Positions 1 through 9,459 are shown, counted from the stretch's first letter. The stretch: 64,000 bases of DNA from Fimenecus sp045532175 (GCA_045532175.1 JAZSFK010000003.1:3746-67745); one strand, 5' to 3'. Translations and numbers: made by a program. Notes: a model not told the origin generated them from the letters alone.

Positions 1-420
1 ATTTGTGGTGTGCCTACTGACGGAAATGGTTTGAATGAATTTAGAGAAAAACAAAAAATTGAACAAGAAAAATCTGAAAAACAACGTCAAGAAGCTGATG
101 CGATACGATTAACACAAGAGCAAGCTCATCAAAAAGCAGAACAAGAAAAATATCAGGCAAGAATAAATCATCTTAAAGCAACAGGTAGAGATGGTTATTA
201 TGAATATAAAGTAATTAGCATTGTAGATGAACGAGGTGCAGTAGATATTGAAAGACTTATGAATAAATTAAATGATTTAGGTCTTGATGGTTGGAGATTG
301 CAATGTGCTTATACCAATGAAATGGGTAAAAATTCTATGTCAGCTTACGGTTTTGGCATAAACTCCACAGCCGACCAGAATGTTTTGATTTTCGAAAGAT
401 TTGTAAAGTTTGAAAATTAA
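1..420 (+). CDS. C-terminal part of a hypothetical protein with DUF4177-like end
   Basis: The frame is open at the left edge (Ile-Cys-Gly before the first GTG at position 10), so this is the 3' part of a longer gene. Visible residues give a Cys-Gly pair that could end a zinc ribbon, then about 50 residues of Lys/Glu/Gln-rich, probably coiled-coil helix, then a small alpha/beta domain with YEYKVISI and GLDGWRL, the pattern typical of DUF4177-like proteins (tyrosine-rich strand, later a 'L...GWRL' helix/strand). Function unknown. It ends just before a GC-rich hairpin and a strong bidirectional terminator. Confidence 0.6.
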   Translation: MCGVPTDGNGLNEFREKQKIEQEKSEKQRQEADAIRLTQEQAHQKAEQEKYQARINHLKATGRDGYYEYKVISIVDERGAVDIERLMNKLNDLGLDGWRLQCAYTNEMGKNSMSAYGFGINSTADQNVLIFERFVKFEN

Positions 421-444
421 CGGGCAGGCACGGAGACCTGCCCG
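421..444. repeat. GC-rich palindromic element (8-bp arms)
   Basis: CGGGCAGG and CCTGCCCG flank an 8-base loop, starting immediately after the preceding stop codon. It has no T-run, unlike the terminator that follows it. Base composition is far more GC-rich than the surroundings, which suggests a dispersed intergenic repeat (inference). Confidence 0.5.
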
Positions 445-475
445 TACAAATTAATCTCAATAAATGACAATAAAA

Positions 476-510
476 AAGGAACTCTCGGATTGAGAGTTCC
501 TTAATTTTTT
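476..510. terminator. Bidirectional intrinsic terminator
   Basis: Perfect 11-bp stem AAGGAACTCTC / GAGAGTTCCTT with a 5-base loop. A T-run follows on the plus strand and an A-run precedes it, so it can serve both the converging gene on the left and the minus-strand alcohol dehydrogenase. Confidence 0.85.
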
Positions 511-524
511 GTGTATTAAATTAA

Positions 525-1748
525 TTATACATTTGCTGTTTCTGTAATCATCAATGACTTAACGATTGCTGTCATTTCTGCTTCGCCAAAGATTACAGGT
601 ACAGGGTAAAGTGGGTTACCTTCTTTAAGAGCACGCTTTACGATAAGTGGAATATCCTCTTCTTTAATCTGAGTAAAGCCTGTCGGGATATTCATTCTTT
701 CGTTCATAGCGTAGATTTCAGCAATAAATGCTTTTGCAAGTTCTTCATCGCTATCACCTTTAAGACCAACGATTTCAGCAAGACTTGCAAGTGACTCATA
801 AACTGCTTCACCGTAAGCCTCAAGCACAACAGGAAGAATAACTGCGTTTGCAAGACCGTGAGGAAGTCCGTAAAGACCGCCAAGGTTATGAGCAATTGCG
901 TGAACATAACCAACGTAAGCACGTGTAAATGCCATACCTGCATTATATGATGCGAGGAGCATATTGTTTCTTGCTTCGATATTTTTGCCGTCAGTATATG
1001 CTGTTTCAAGGTTTTCAAAAATCATCTTTGTTGCTTTTTCAGCAAACTTGATTGTTGACGGCACATTTGATTTGCCTATGTAAGCCTCAACTGCATGTGT
1101 CAAAGCATCCATACCTGTTGTTGATGTGATGTGCGGAGGAAGACCAACTGTAAGCTCAGGGTCGAACACAGCGTAAGGAGGACGAAGAACAGAGTCATTA
1201 CAAGCATATTTTTCATGTGTTTTTGGATTGGAAACAACTGCTGCAAGAGTACATTCTGAACCTGTACCTGCTGTTGTCGGAACAGCGAAAAACGGAGGAA
1301 GCTTCTTTCCGATTTTCATAATTCCGCGCATTTTTTCGATTGGCTGATTTGGTTTTACAACTCTTGCTGCTGCAATTTTTGCACAGTCCATTGGAGAACC
1401 GCCACCGAATGCAATAACACCCTGACAACCATTGTCAAGATACATCTGTCTTGCTGTTTCAATGTTGTCGATTGTTGGGTTTGGCTGAACACCGTCAAAA
1501 ACTACGTATTCAACACCCGCATTAGCCATTTCTTCATAAAGGCTATTGAGAAGCCCAAGAGATGTAAGTCCTTTATCTGTTACGATAAGCACCTTGCTAA
1601 CACCCTTGCTCTTAACAAATTCAGGAAGTTTTCTGATACATCCCGGTCCGGTAAGCATTTCGGGTTCACCCCAAGGAAGGAAGAACTCAACAAGGTAAAT
1701 TACTTTCTGGTAAACTCGACAGAAAGCTTTGAAAAATACGTTTGGCAT
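525..1748 (-). CDS. Iron-containing alcohol dehydrogenase
   Basis: 407-residue group III (Fe-ADH) NAD(P)-dependent alcohol or aldehyde oxidoreductase, expected to act in the cytoplasm on fermentation intermediates. Seen: the dinucleotide-binding GGGSPMDCAK, GTGSECT, the metal-site segment DALTHAVEAY and the HAIAHNLGG...LPHG block that supplies the metal-binding histidines. About 25 extra N-terminal residues precede the usual start of the family; the ATG at 1748 has only a distant AAAGGG upstream. It has its own promoter and is separated from ribF by 59 bases, so it is probably a single-gene unit. The precise substrate (butanol, 1,3-propanediol, lactaldehyde) cannot be read from the sequence. 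Confidence 0.9.
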   Translation of the reverse strand: MPNVFFKAFCRVYQKVIYLVEFFLPWGEPEMLTGPGCIRKLPEFVKSKGVSKVLIVTDKGLTSLGLLNSLYEEMANAGVEYVVFDGVQPNPTIDNIETARQMYLDNGCQGVIAFGGGSPMDCAKIAAARVVKPNQPIEKMRGIMKIGKKLPPFFAVPTTAGTGSECTLAAVVSNPKTHEKYACNDSVLRPPYAVFDPELTVGLPPHITSTTGMDALTHAVEAYIGKSNVPSTIKFAEKATKMIFENLETAYTDGKNIEARNNMLLASYNAGMAFTRAYVGYVHAIAHNLGGLYGLPHGLANAVILPVVLEAYGEAVYESLASLAEIVGLKGDSDEELAKAFIAEIYAMNERMNIPTGFTQIKEEDIPLIVKRALKEGNPLYPVPVIFGEAEMTAIVKSLMITETANV

Positions 1749-1767
1749 AAAATATCATTCCCTTTCA

Positions 1768-1797
1768 ATTATATGTACTCCGATAACTCGGTCACAA
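1768..1797 (-). promoter_or_regulatory. Probable sigma-A promoter of the Fe-ADH gene
   Basis: On the minus strand TTGTGA, 18-base spacer, TATAAT. The spacer contains a small CCGA-GTTA-TCGG palindrome. Confidence 0.5.
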
Positions 1798-1807
1798 TAT
1801 TACCATT

Positions 1808-2692
1808 TTAAACCAATTTGTTAAAAATTTCAATAGCAGATTTGGTATCTGCATCGATTTGTGCCTTCAATTCATCCTTTGAATTGAACTTTTTTTCCGT
1901 ACGGATAAAATCTATCAATTCAACCTTTATTTTCTGATAATAAAGGTCACCGTCAAAGCCTAAAATACAGGTTTCCGAAAGGACCTTGTCACCACCAATA
2001 GTAGGGTGACAACCAAAATTTGTAACTGACGGATAAATTTTTCCGTCAACCGTTGATTGTGAAGCATAAACACCGTGCTTAAGGTTAATAAAGCCCATTG
2101 GGAAATGCTGATTGATTGTTGGAAAACCAAAAATCTTTTTACCGATTTTATTTCCTTCAACCACAAGAAAATCATAGGAAAACTTTCGCCCAAGCATTTC
2201 ATTGGCAGTTTTGATGTCGCCCTTGCTTAAAGCATCACGTATTCTGGTGGCACTAATCATTTCACCGTTATACTGAATACTCTGTGCCATTTTGTAAATT
2301 ACACCATATTTTTCGCATAATTCACAAAGAACTTTGCTGTTTCCGCCACCGTCTTTTCCGAAAAGAAAGTTTTCGCCACAGATTACAGCACCGACATTGT
2401 GTTTTTTTATGAGAATATCACGTAAAAATTCTTCAGGAGAAAGATTTCGGATTTCCTCAAAACTTATGTGTACCGGTAAAACACCAAGTTCTTTTGCATA
2501 TTCTTCTTTGTCTTCGCTGGTAATCAGCAGGGGAGGGGCAAAGCCCTTTAAAACCGCCTGAGGATGTGTGTCAAACATAAGCATAGCAGGGACAAAGCCT
2601 TCAAATGCAAATGCTTTTGCCTCATTAAGTACGTTTAAATGACCTCTGTGCAACCCATCAAAGGTGCCCAGAGCCAATGCTAATTTATTCAT
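1808..2692 (-). CDS. ribF: Bifunctional riboflavin kinase / FAD synthetase
   Basis: 294 residues, normal length for RibF. It phosphorylates riboflavin to FMN and adenylylates FMN to FAD. The N-terminal nucleotidyltransferase domain shows GTFDGLHRGH (HxGH motif, residues 9-18) and ISATRIRDAL; the C-terminal kinase domain shows GFPTIN. It is the last gene of the rimP-infB operon and its ATG overlaps the truB stop by 4 bases (ATGA), so translation is coupled. The truB-ribF pairing is conserved in Firmicutes; rpsO, often next, is absent here. Confidence 0.95.
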   Translation of the reverse strand: MNKLALALGTFDGLHRGHLNVLNEAKAFAFEGFVPAMLMFDTHPQAVLKGFAPPLLITSEDKEEYAKELGVLPVHISFEEIRNLSPEEFLRDILIKKHNVGAVICGENFLFGKDGGGNSKVLCELCEKYGVIYKMAQSIQYNGEMISATRIRDALSKGDIKTANEMLGRKFSYDFLVVEGNKIGKKIFGFPTINQHFPMGFINLKHGVYASQSTVDGKIYPSVTNFGCHPTIGGDKVLSETCILGFDGDLYYQKIKVELIDFIRTEKKFNSKDELKAQIDADTKSAIEIFNKLV

Positions 2693-3579
2693 TCGTCTAT
2701 CAGCACCCTTCTGACTGTAAGGTCGCCTTTTTCAGTAAGTATTTCTCCAAGACCTAAAAGTCTTCTTTCAGGAGAATAAACACGATAAATTCCAACGGAA
2801 TAATCACCGTGAAGTCTGTCATATCCCAATTCGCCACCGTTGGAAAAACGATTTGCCTGAGGGGTAGTAACTGTAATTTCAGGATAACTCATAAGAGCTT
2901 TTTCAACAGGTATAATAACACTATCTGTATTATTTTCTCTTACAAGTTTTTCCAATTCTTCCAGTGCCACGGCATTTTCAATTGAGAAACCATTGGCTTC
3001 TGTCCGTCGCAGTTCTGTCATAACAGCACCACAACCTAAAACATTGCCAATATCATCACAAAGAGAACGGATATATGTACCTGCGGAACAGGTAACGTCC
3101 ATTGAAAACTCTGTTCCGTCAAAGTCATAGATTTCTAGTTTTTCAATAGTAATTCTTCTTTGTTCCCTTTCAATTTCAATGCCCTTTCGAGCCAAATCAT
3201 AAAGACGTTCACCGTCTTTTTTTAGTGCAGAGTACATTGGTGGAGTTTGTAAAATCTCACCCTTAAACTGTTCTGCAACCTTTAACAACTGTTCTTCTGT
3301 GACATTTACGGGATTTTCTGATAAAACCTCGCCTGTAATATCAAGAGTGTCGGTCGTAAGACCTAATTTCACCCTTGCAGAATATGATTTTCTGTGCTCG
3401 GGTAAAAGTTCAATAAAGCGGGTACAAGACCCTAGCATAATAACAAGTACACCGGTAGCCATAGGGTCCAGTGTGCCTGTGTGACCTGCTTTTTTGACAC
3501 CCAGAATGCGTGATGCTTTTTTTACAGCCATAAAGGATGTCATATTGCAGGGCTTGTCAAGACAAATTATGCCTGTCAT
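2689..3579 (-). CDS. truB: tRNA pseudouridine(55) synthase
   Basis: 296 residues. It converts U55 of the tRNA T-loop to pseudouridine. The N-terminus carries LDKPCNMTS and GHTGTLDPMATGVL, which holds the catalytic aspartate (residue about 38), and the C-terminal part resembles a PUA-like domain. The start codon overlaps the nrnA stop by one base (TAATG), and the stop overlaps the ribF start, showing tight operon packing. Confidence 0.96.
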   Translation of the reverse strand: MTGIICLDKPCNMTSFMAVKKASRILGVKKAGHTGTLDPMATGVLVIMLGSCTRFIELLPEHRKSYSARVKLGLTTDTLDITGEVLSENPVNVTEEQLLKVAEQFKGEILQTPPMYSALKKDGERLYDLARKGIEIEREQRRITIEKLEIYDFDGTEFSMDVTCSAGTYIRSLCDDIGNVLGCGAVMTELRRTEANGFSIENAVALEELEKLVRENNTDSVIIPVEKALMSYPEITVTTPQANRFSNGGELGYDRLHGDYSVGIYRVYSPERRLLGLGEILTEKGDLTVRRVLIDE

Positions 3580-4526
3580 TAGAATTCCGCCTTTATTACA
3601 TCTAATAATTGTTCTTTTGCTTCTTTGAGTGAACAGTCAAATTCACAACCTGCAGCACGATTATGACCGCCACCACCGAAATTAGCACAGATTTTTGCCG
3701 CATCATAAGGCTCAATAGTCCGTAAAGACACTTTGTATTTGCCGTCTTTCTGTTCACGGAGAGTTACACCGATTTTAACACCCTCAATTTTTCGTGGTAG
3801 TGATGCAATTCCGTCACATTCGCTTTCGTTTGAGCCACTTTCATTGAACATCTTTTGCGTGATAGTCATTATTGCAACTTTTCCTTCAAAATAGGTTTCA
3901 ATTGAAGAAACAGCCATCTGTTCAAGTTTCATATATGAAAATGTTTTTGTTTCAAACATAAGACGGTTGATATTTGTGTAATCCGCGCCTTTTGCCATAA
4001 CCTCCGCAGCAACTCTGTGTACAGTTGGTGTTGTGTTTGAAAACATGAAGCAACCGGTGTCAGTTGCAAGTCCTGTGTAAACACAACTTGCCATTTCAGG
4101 GGTGATTTCAACACCTAACTGACATATAACCTCATAAATCACAACTGCAGCGGCAGCCTTATCCTTTAAAAGCAGGTTTTCTGCATATTCACGGTTTGAC
4201 ATGTGGTGGTCAATGCATAACCATACCTTGTCACCGTATTTTTCTTCAAATTCTGCGCCTAAAAGTTTACTGTCAGCAACATCAACTGCGATTATTTTGT
4301 CAAATTCAATATCGCTGTTGTCAAGTCCGTCCCAAAGATAAGAAAATTTGGGGTGAATCTCGTCATTACAACGCACCATTGACTTTTTCCCCAACAAGTC
4401 CAATGCTCTTTTAAGTGCAAACGCACTGCCAAGAGTATCACCGTCGGGATTTCTGTGTGAAAGAATAAGAAATCCATCATATTCTTTTAAGAGTGATGCA
4501 CATTCTTTAACATCAATTTTATTCAT
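3579..4526 (-). CDS. nrnA: DHH-family nanoRNase / pAp phosphatase
   Basis: 315 residues with DHH and DHHA1 domains. The family degrades 2-5 nt RNA oligomers and dephosphorylates 3'-phosphoadenosine 5'-phosphate. Seen: SHRNPDGDTLGSA (motif I, residues about 23-35), AVDVAD (motif II), the signature DHH near residue 107 and the C-terminal GGGGHNRAAG substrate-binding loop. The gene lies in the usual place between rbfA and truB of Clostridia. A GAGG Shine-Dalgarno lies 9 bases before the ATG. Confidence 0.93.
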   Translation of the reverse strand: MNKIDVKECASLLKEYDGFLILSHRNPDGDTLGSAFALKRALDLLGKKSMVRCNDEIHPKFSYLWDGLDNSDIEFDKIIAVDVADSKLLGAEFEEKYGDKVWLCIDHHMSNREYAENLLLKDKAAAAVVIYEVICQLGVEITPEMASCVYTGLATDTGCFMFSNTTPTVHRVAAEVMAKGADYTNINRLMFETKTFSYMKLEQMAVSSIETYFEGKVAIMTITQKMFNESGSNESECDGIASLPRKIEGVKIGVTLREQKDGKYKVSLRTIEPYDAAKICANFGGGGHNRAAGCEFDCSLKEAKEQLLDVIKAEF

Positions 4527-4529
4527 AAA

Positions 4530-4892
4530 TTATTCCTCGATATCGTCAGTAATGTGTGTACTTTCGATTTTCTTGAATATTTCCATACCGTGCTCTACGG
4601 AGTCGTCAGCAATAAATTTAAGCTCAGGAGTTTTTCTCAAGTGCAATTTACTGCCAACCTCACGTCGGATAAGACCCGTTGCGGATGTAAGTCCCTTTAC
4701 AGCATCTTTTGCATCTTCAATGCCACTCATTGAGCTGACATAAACCTTTGCAAAAGAAAGGTCAGAACTTACATCAACACGTACAACAGTAAGGATTTTA
4801 TCCCTTACTCTCGGGTCTTTTAATTCACGGATAATGGCAACTATTTCACGTTTAATATCTTCCGATACTCTACCTACTCTGTATCCTGCCAT
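4530..4892 (-). CDS. rbfA: 30S ribosome-binding factor A
   Basis: 120 residues, normal length. RbfA binds the 30S subunit and assists late maturation of the 16S rRNA 5' end. Seen: GRVSEDIKREIVAII at the N-terminus, DPRV, and the KH-like core ending in LRKTPELKFIADDS. Start overlaps the infB stop by one base (TAATG); only three bases separate its stop from nrnA. Confidence 0.95.
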   Translation of the reverse strand: MAGYRVGRVSEDIKREIVAIIRELKDPRVRDKILTVVRVDVSSDLSFAKVYVSSMSGIEDAKDAVKGLTSATGLIRREVGSKLHLRKTPELKFIADDSVEHGMEIFKKIESTHITDDIEE

Positions 4893-7252
4893 TAGTCTCT
4901 GTATTCCTCCATAATAAAGGCTTCAAAAATGTCGCCTTCCTTAACGTCATTAAATTTGTTAAGACCGATACCGCATTCGTAACCGCTTGCAACTTCCTTA
5001 ACGTCATCCTTAAATCTCTTAAGTGATGAAATTGAGTCTTCAGCAATAACGATACCGTCACGAACAACACGGATTTGAGCATTTCTTGTAACTTTACCAT
5101 TCTGAACGTAAGAACCTGCGATTGTACCTGCAGAAGAAAGCTTGAACACGTTACGAACCTCAATACGTCCGAGAAGAACTTCGCGGAATTTAGGTGCAAG
5201 CATACCCTTCATAGCATCTTCAATTTCTTCGATACAGTCATAGATAATACGATACATTCTCATATCAACGCCGTCACGTTCTGCAATTTCAGCAGCAACA
5301 GGGTCAGGACGAACATTGAAACCAACGATAATAGCATTTGATGCATTAGCAAGCATAATATCGGATTCGCTTACTGCACCAACACCGCCGTGGATAACTT
5401 TAACCTGAACTTCTTCGTTAGAGAGTTTTTCAAGATTCTGCTTAACTGCTTCAACTGAACCCTGAACGTCAGCCTTAACGATGATGTTGAGAGTCTTGAT
5501 TTTACCTGCGTTGATTGATGAGAAGAGGTTGTCAAGAGTAACCTTTTGATACTGATTGAACTGTTCTTCTTTCTTTTCCTGCTTTCTCTTTTCAACAAGC
5601 TCACGAGCAAGTCTTTCGTCAGAAACAGCGTTGAATACGTCACCTGACTGCGGAACCTCGTCAAGACCCATAATCTCAACAGGAACTGATGGACCTGCTT
5701 CTTTAAGTGAACGGTGCTTGTCGTCAACCATAACACGAACACGACCTACTGCAGTACCTGCGACAACAATGTCGCCTGAATGGAGTGTACCATTCTGAAC
5801 AAGAAGAGTAGCAACGGGACCTTTACCTTTGTCAAGACGTGCTTCAATAACAATACCCTTTGCAGCTCTGTTCGGATTCGCCTTGAGTTCACGCATTTCT
5901 GCTGTAAGAAGAACATTTTCAAGAAGCTTGTCAATATTCATATGTGTCTTTGCAGAAACAGGAACACAAATAATATCACCGCCCCATTCTTCAGGAACAA
6001 GACCATGTTCTGTAAGCTGTTGCATAATTCTGTCAACTGTTGTGCCTGGCTTATCCATCTTGTTAATCGCAACAATAATGTCAACCTCGGCTGCCTTTGC
6101 GTGGTTAATAGCTTCAATTGTCTGTGGCATAATACCGTCGTCAGCAGCAACAACAAGGATTGCAACGTCAGTAGCCTGTGCACCACGAGCACGCATTGAT
6201 GTGAAAGCCGCGTGACCTGGTGTGTCAAGGAATGTGATGTACTGACCGTTGAGGTTTACTCTGTAAGCACCAATGTGCTGTGTAATACCACCTGCTTCAG
6301 TAGCAGTAACATTTGTGTTCTTGATGGCGTCAAGAAGGGAAGTCTTACCGTGGTCAACGTGTCCCATAACAACTACAACAGGGTCACGAGTTACAAGATT
6401 TTCTTCATCGTCTTCTGAGTCGTCGATGATTCTTTCTTCAATAGTAACAACTACCTCACGGCTAACCTTTGCACCCAATTCAGTTGCAACGATTTCTGCT
6501 GTGTCATAGTCAATAACTTCATTAACAGTTGCCATCATACCGAGGGCAAAGAGTTTTTTGATAACCTCGGCAGCAGTCATCTTAAGACGAGATGCCAATT
6601 CGCCGACTGTGATTTCGTCACCAACAGTAATTACAGGTGGCTTCTTTGCACGTTCAGCGGCAATTCTCTTGAGTCTTTCGGCTTCAGTTTCCTTCTTGCC
6701 ACTTCTCATACCCTGTTTGCGGTACTGCTGACTCTTCTGCTTAAGCTTCTGCTTTTTAACCATATTGTCACTCTGGTGTGCATTTGCAGGAGCAATATTT
6801 TCATATTTTTCGTTATATTTTTCAGCGTCAAAGGTGTTTGCTCGTGTGTCAATATGACGCATTTCTCCCTTTGTACGAGCCTGCATAGGTTTGTTCTGGT
6901 CTTTTTCCTTCTTTTTCTGTTGTGGCTGTGGTTGAGTCTGCTGTGCAGGAGCTTTTTTGTTATCAGCAGGTTTTGCACCTTTGTTTTCGTTAGAAGAAGC
7001 TTTTTCCTTTTTAGGCTCTTCTTTCTTTTCAGCCTTTGGTTTTTCTTTTGGAACAGCATTGAAGTAATCGTCAAAACTCTTAACTGAATTTTCCTTTGTA
7101 ATTACGTCGAAAATAAAGTCAAGTTCCTTTTCGTCAAGTGCAGTCTGTGATTTCTTTTCACCCTCAAAGTGCTTTGAAAGGTTTTCTATAACAAATTTGC
7201 TTGAGATGTCAAAATCTTTCGCAACTTCATGTACTTTGTACTTTTTTATCAT
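4892..7252 (-). CDS. infB: Translation initiation factor IF-2
   Basis: About 786 residues. GTPase that places fMet-tRNA on the 30S subunit. Order: short IF2-N helix domain (MIKKYKVHEVAK), a roughly 120-residue Lys/Gln/Pro-rich disordered linker, second IF2-N domain, G domain with GHVDHGKTSLL, DTPGHAAF and NKMDK, then beta-barrel and C-terminal fMet-tRNA-binding domains. An in-frame ATG at 7258 lies only 2 bases after GGAGG, whereas the ATG at 7252 has 8-base spacing, so the latter is chosen. Confidence 0.97.
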   Translation of the reverse strand: MIKKYKVHEVAKDFDISSKFVIENLSKHFEGEKKSQTALDEKELDFIFDVITKENSVKSFDDYFNAVPKEKPKAEKKEEPKKEKASSNENKGAKPADNKKAPAQQTQPQPQQKKKEKDQNKPMQARTKGEMRHIDTRANTFDAEKYNEKYENIAPANAHQSDNMVKKQKLKQKSQQYRKQGMRSGKKETEAERLKRIAAERAKKPPVITVGDEITVGELASRLKMTAAEVIKKLFALGMMATVNEVIDYDTAEIVATELGAKVSREVVVTIEERIIDDSEDDEENLVTRDPVVVVMGHVDHGKTSLLDAIKNTNVTATEAGGITQHIGAYRVNLNGQYITFLDTPGHAAFTSMRARGAQATDVAILVVAADDGIMPQTIEAINHAKAAEVDIIVAINKMDKPGTTVDRIMQQLTEHGLVPEEWGGDIICVPVSAKTHMNIDKLLENVLLTAEMRELKANPNRAAKGIVIEARLDKGKGPVATLLVQNGTLHSGDIVVAGTAVGRVRVMVDDKHRSLKEAGPSVPVEIMGLDEVPQSGDVFNAVSDERLARELVEKRKQEKKEEQFNQYQKVTLDNLFSSINAGKIKTLNIIVKADVQGSVEAVKQNLEKLSNEEVQVKVIHGGVGAVSESDIMLANASNAIIVGFNVRPDPVAAEIAERDGVDMRMYRIIYDCIEEIEDAMKGMLAPKFREVLLGRIEVRNVFKLSSAGTIAGSYVQNGKVTRNAQIRVVRDGIVIAEDSISSLKRFKDDVKEVASGYECGIGLNKFNDVKEGDIFEAFIMEEYRD

Positions 7253-7268
7253 TCTCATAACCTCCGTT

Positions 7269-7586
7269 TCAGTTATCTTGATTTAAAATCGTAATAAGCT
7301 TATCTGCAAAATTTTGGTCGTCTATTGAAATAACCTTTGCCTTTGAACTGATACAAAAAGCAAGTTCGTCCGTTCCGAATGGTGCGTCAATATATTTAAT
7401 ATTGCGTCCGTCAAAAGAACATTCATCCTTGATTTCTTTTTTTAGCCTTTCGGAAGCATCACTGCAAGTAAATACAAGATATGTCTTGCGTTTTTTTATT
7501 GCTGTAACAACGGCATCGTGTCCCAGTGACATCTTCCCTGACCTGCGGCAAAGACCCAAAAGACCCTTTAAATTATCCGTTATCAT
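7269..7586 (-). CDS. L7Ae/L30e-family RNA-binding protein YlxQ
   Basis: About 105 residues from the ATG at 7586 (a longer frame reaches back to 7625 inside ylxR). The L7Ae fold is recognisable in GLLGLCRRSGKMSLG, an Ala/Lys helix and APFGTDELAF. It is predicted to bind kink-turn-like RNA; its physiological role in this operon is not settled. The start lies 14 bases inside ylxR, so translational coupling is likely. Position between ylxR and infB is conserved in Firmicutes. Confidence 0.88.
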   Translation of the reverse strand: MITDNLKGLLGLCRRSGKMSLGHDAVVTAIKKRKTYLVFTCSDASERLKKEIKDECSFDGRNIKYIDAPFGTDELAFCISSKAKVISIDDQNFADKLITILNQDN

Positions 7587-7848
7587 TTTCTTTAATCTGT
7601 GCCTCCAGACTATCATATACTTCATCAGGAATTGTTATTTCAAAAGTTCTGTCAATTCTGCGTGATTTTCGTACCTTTCGGAGACAATCAATGTTGTTGC
7701 AGATATATGCTCCACGACCTGATTTTTTACCGGTAAGGTCAAGACTGATTTCACCCTCTGGACTGCGGACAATTCTTATGAGTTCGTTTTTAGCCTTCTG
7801 CTCGTTACATCCGTTGCAACGACGCATTGGAATTTTCTTCTGCTTCAA
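7573..7848 (-). CDS. YlxR (DUF448) RNA-binding protein
   Basis: 91 residues. Small basic protein with the hallmark MRRCNGC at the N-terminus and GRGAYIC in the middle; known structures of the family suggest nucleic-acid binding, and a role in RNase P regulation has been proposed for B. subtilis. The start is a TTG at 7848: AAAGGAG lies 9 bases upstream, whereas the first in-frame ATG would start within the conserved MRRC motif. Sits between nusA and ylxQ as usual. Confidence 0.9.
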   Translation of the reverse strand: MKQKKIPMRRCNGCNEQKAKNELIRIVRSPEGEISLDLTGKKSGRGAYICNNIDCLRKVRKSRRIDRTFEITIPDEVYDSLEAQIKENDNG

Positions 7849-7884
7849 AACTATTATCTCCTTTCTGCCATTAAGTATTAAAAA

Positions 7885-8934
7885 TTAACCTTCGTAGAAA
7901 CCACTTTCAGGTTTAATGTCAATTTTCCAGCCTGTAAGCTTAGCTGCAAGCTTAGCATTCAAGCCCTTATTACCGATTGCAAGAGATAACTGATGGTCGG
8001 GAACAGTTACCTGACATTTCTTTTCGTCTGCGCTGATAATTTCAACCTCTATAACATTTGCAGGTGCAAGTGCGGCACCGATAAACTCCGCCGGGTCCTC
8101 GCTGTATTTAACGATATCAATTTTTTCTCCTCCGAGAACCTCAACAATATTGTTAACACGAGCACCACGCTGACCGATACAAGCACCGATTGGGTCAACG
8201 TTTTCATCCTTACTGCTTACTGCCATCTTTGTTCTGATGCCTGCTTCACGGGAAACAGAGTGAATAGCAACAATGCCGTCATAAATTTCAGGAACTTCTT
8301 GCTCGAAAAGTCTTCTTACAAGACCTGCATGAGTTCTTGAAATCATAATTCTCGGTCCACGTTCAGTTTCCTTAACCTCGCTGACGTAAACCTTAATCAT
8401 CTGACCTTCTGTAAATGTTTCGCCCGGAACCTGCTCAGCCTTTGGAAGAACTGCTGTGCCCTTGCCGATTTCAAGAGTGATGTTGCCGTTGATTGGGTCA
8501 ATTCTGCCAACCTTAGCAGAAACAAGGTCCTTTGTCTTTGACTGGAAAGCCTGAATAACCTGACCGCGTTCTGCATCTTTGATGCCCTGACGGATAACGT
8601 GCTTTGCTGTCTGTGCAGCAATTCTGCCGAATTTCATAGTGTCAAGCTCGATTTCAAGAGTTTCTCCTGCTTTTGCATCTGCACGGTACTCCTGTGCATC
8701 CTCAACGAGAATGTCTGTATCCCAGTCCTCAAGCTCTTCAACAATATTAAGGTGAATATAAACTCTCATTGTCTGTGCTTCAGGGTTGATATCACAAGCA
8801 ACAACGTCTTTGTTGTTATAATCTTTTCTTACAGCTTTAACAATTGCTTCGCTGATTTTTTCATAAAGATATTCAGCCTGAATACCTTTTTCTTTTTCCA
8901 TTAAAGCAACTGCCTCAAAAAATTCCTTATTCAT
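7885..8934 (-). CDS. nusA: Transcription termination/antitermination factor NusA
   Basis: About 349 residues, the short Gram-positive form without the C-terminal acidic repeats. It binds RNA polymerase and RNA and affects pausing, termination and antitermination. Seen: N-terminal RNAP-binding domain (MNKEFFEAVALMEKEKG), S1 domain, and two KH domains with IGQRGARVNNI and AIGNKGLNAKLA. The longer frame to 8958 was rejected because MNKEFF is the family's usual start. Its ATG lies inside the last codons of rimP (8-base overlap). Confidence 0.97.
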   Translation of the reverse strand: MNKEFFEAVALMEKEKGIQAEYLYEKISEAIVKAVRKDYNNKDVVACDINPEAQTMRVYIHLNIVEELEDWDTDILVEDAQEYRADAKAGETLEIELDTMKFGRIAAQTAKHVIRQGIKDAERGQVIQAFQSKTKDLVSAKVGRIDPINGNITLEIGKGTAVLPKAEQVPGETFTEGQMIKVYVSEVKETERGPRIMISRTHAGLVRRLFEQEVPEIYDGIVAIHSVSREAGIRTKMAVSSKDENVDPIGACIGQRGARVNNIVEVLGGEKIDIVKYSEDPAEFIGAALAPANVIEVEIISADEKKCQVTVPDHQLSLAIGNKGLNAKLAAKLTGWKIDIKPESGFYEG

Positions 8935-9406
8935 TTTCCGTAAAACCTCCAAAATCATCCGCTTTTATCCAAGATGCTTCTTTTTTTAATATATTCATTT
9001 CAGTTTCTTCATCAACAGCAATTGTAATACTGTCATTGTCGTAGTCAATAAGAATACCCTTGTATTCTCTCTTGCCCTCAAATGCTTTGATAAGTCTGAC
9101 TTGAATTTTTTCACCTAAATAACAATCGAAATGAAAATCACGTGATAATTCTCTTTCGATACCGGGGGATTGAACCTGCAAATTATATGCCTGCTCAATA
9201 GGGTCTGCCTCATCAAGAGGACCGTCAATTGCGTGGTGCATGTTAACGCAGTCGTCAATTCCTACACCGTCTTCTTTGTCAATAGTGATGCGAAGATACC
9301 ATCTTGCACCTTCTTTAACGAATTTAACGTCCCAAAGAATAAGACCTAATTCGTCTGCAATGGGCTTGGCAATATCCCAAACCACAGAAGCTGTGTTCTT
9401 TTTCAT
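8927..9406 (-). CDS. rimP: Ribosome maturation factor RimP
   Basis: About 159 residues from the ATG at 9406, which has GGAGG five bases upstream; the open frame continues to 9478 but that part overlaps the leader hairpin. RimP helps assemble the 30S 3' domain. Seen: DVKFVKEGARWYLRITID and the conserved VQSPGIEREL motif. First gene of the nine-gene operon. Confidence 0.95.
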   Translation of the reverse strand: MKKNTASVVWDIAKPIADELGLILWDVKFVKEGARWYLRITIDKEDGVGIDDCVNMHHAIDGPLDEADPIEQAYNLQVQSPGIERELSRDFHFDCYLGEKIQVRLIKAFEGKREYKGILIDYDNDSITIAVDEETEMNILKKEASWIKADDFGGFTENE

Positions 9407-9459
9407 AGAACCTCCTAAAAATATTAAATTGTCGTCGGAAAAACATCCGTATAAATTCA

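Noticed and set aside
1768..1797. Possible Rex-type operator (TTGTGA) at the Fe-ADH promoter
   Set aside because: Only one half-site is present; the second TCACAA/TTAACAA half is missing.
5780..6199. 139-codon plus-strand frame within infB
   Set aside because: Antisense shadow of infB, Asn/Cys/Thr-rich, no start signal.
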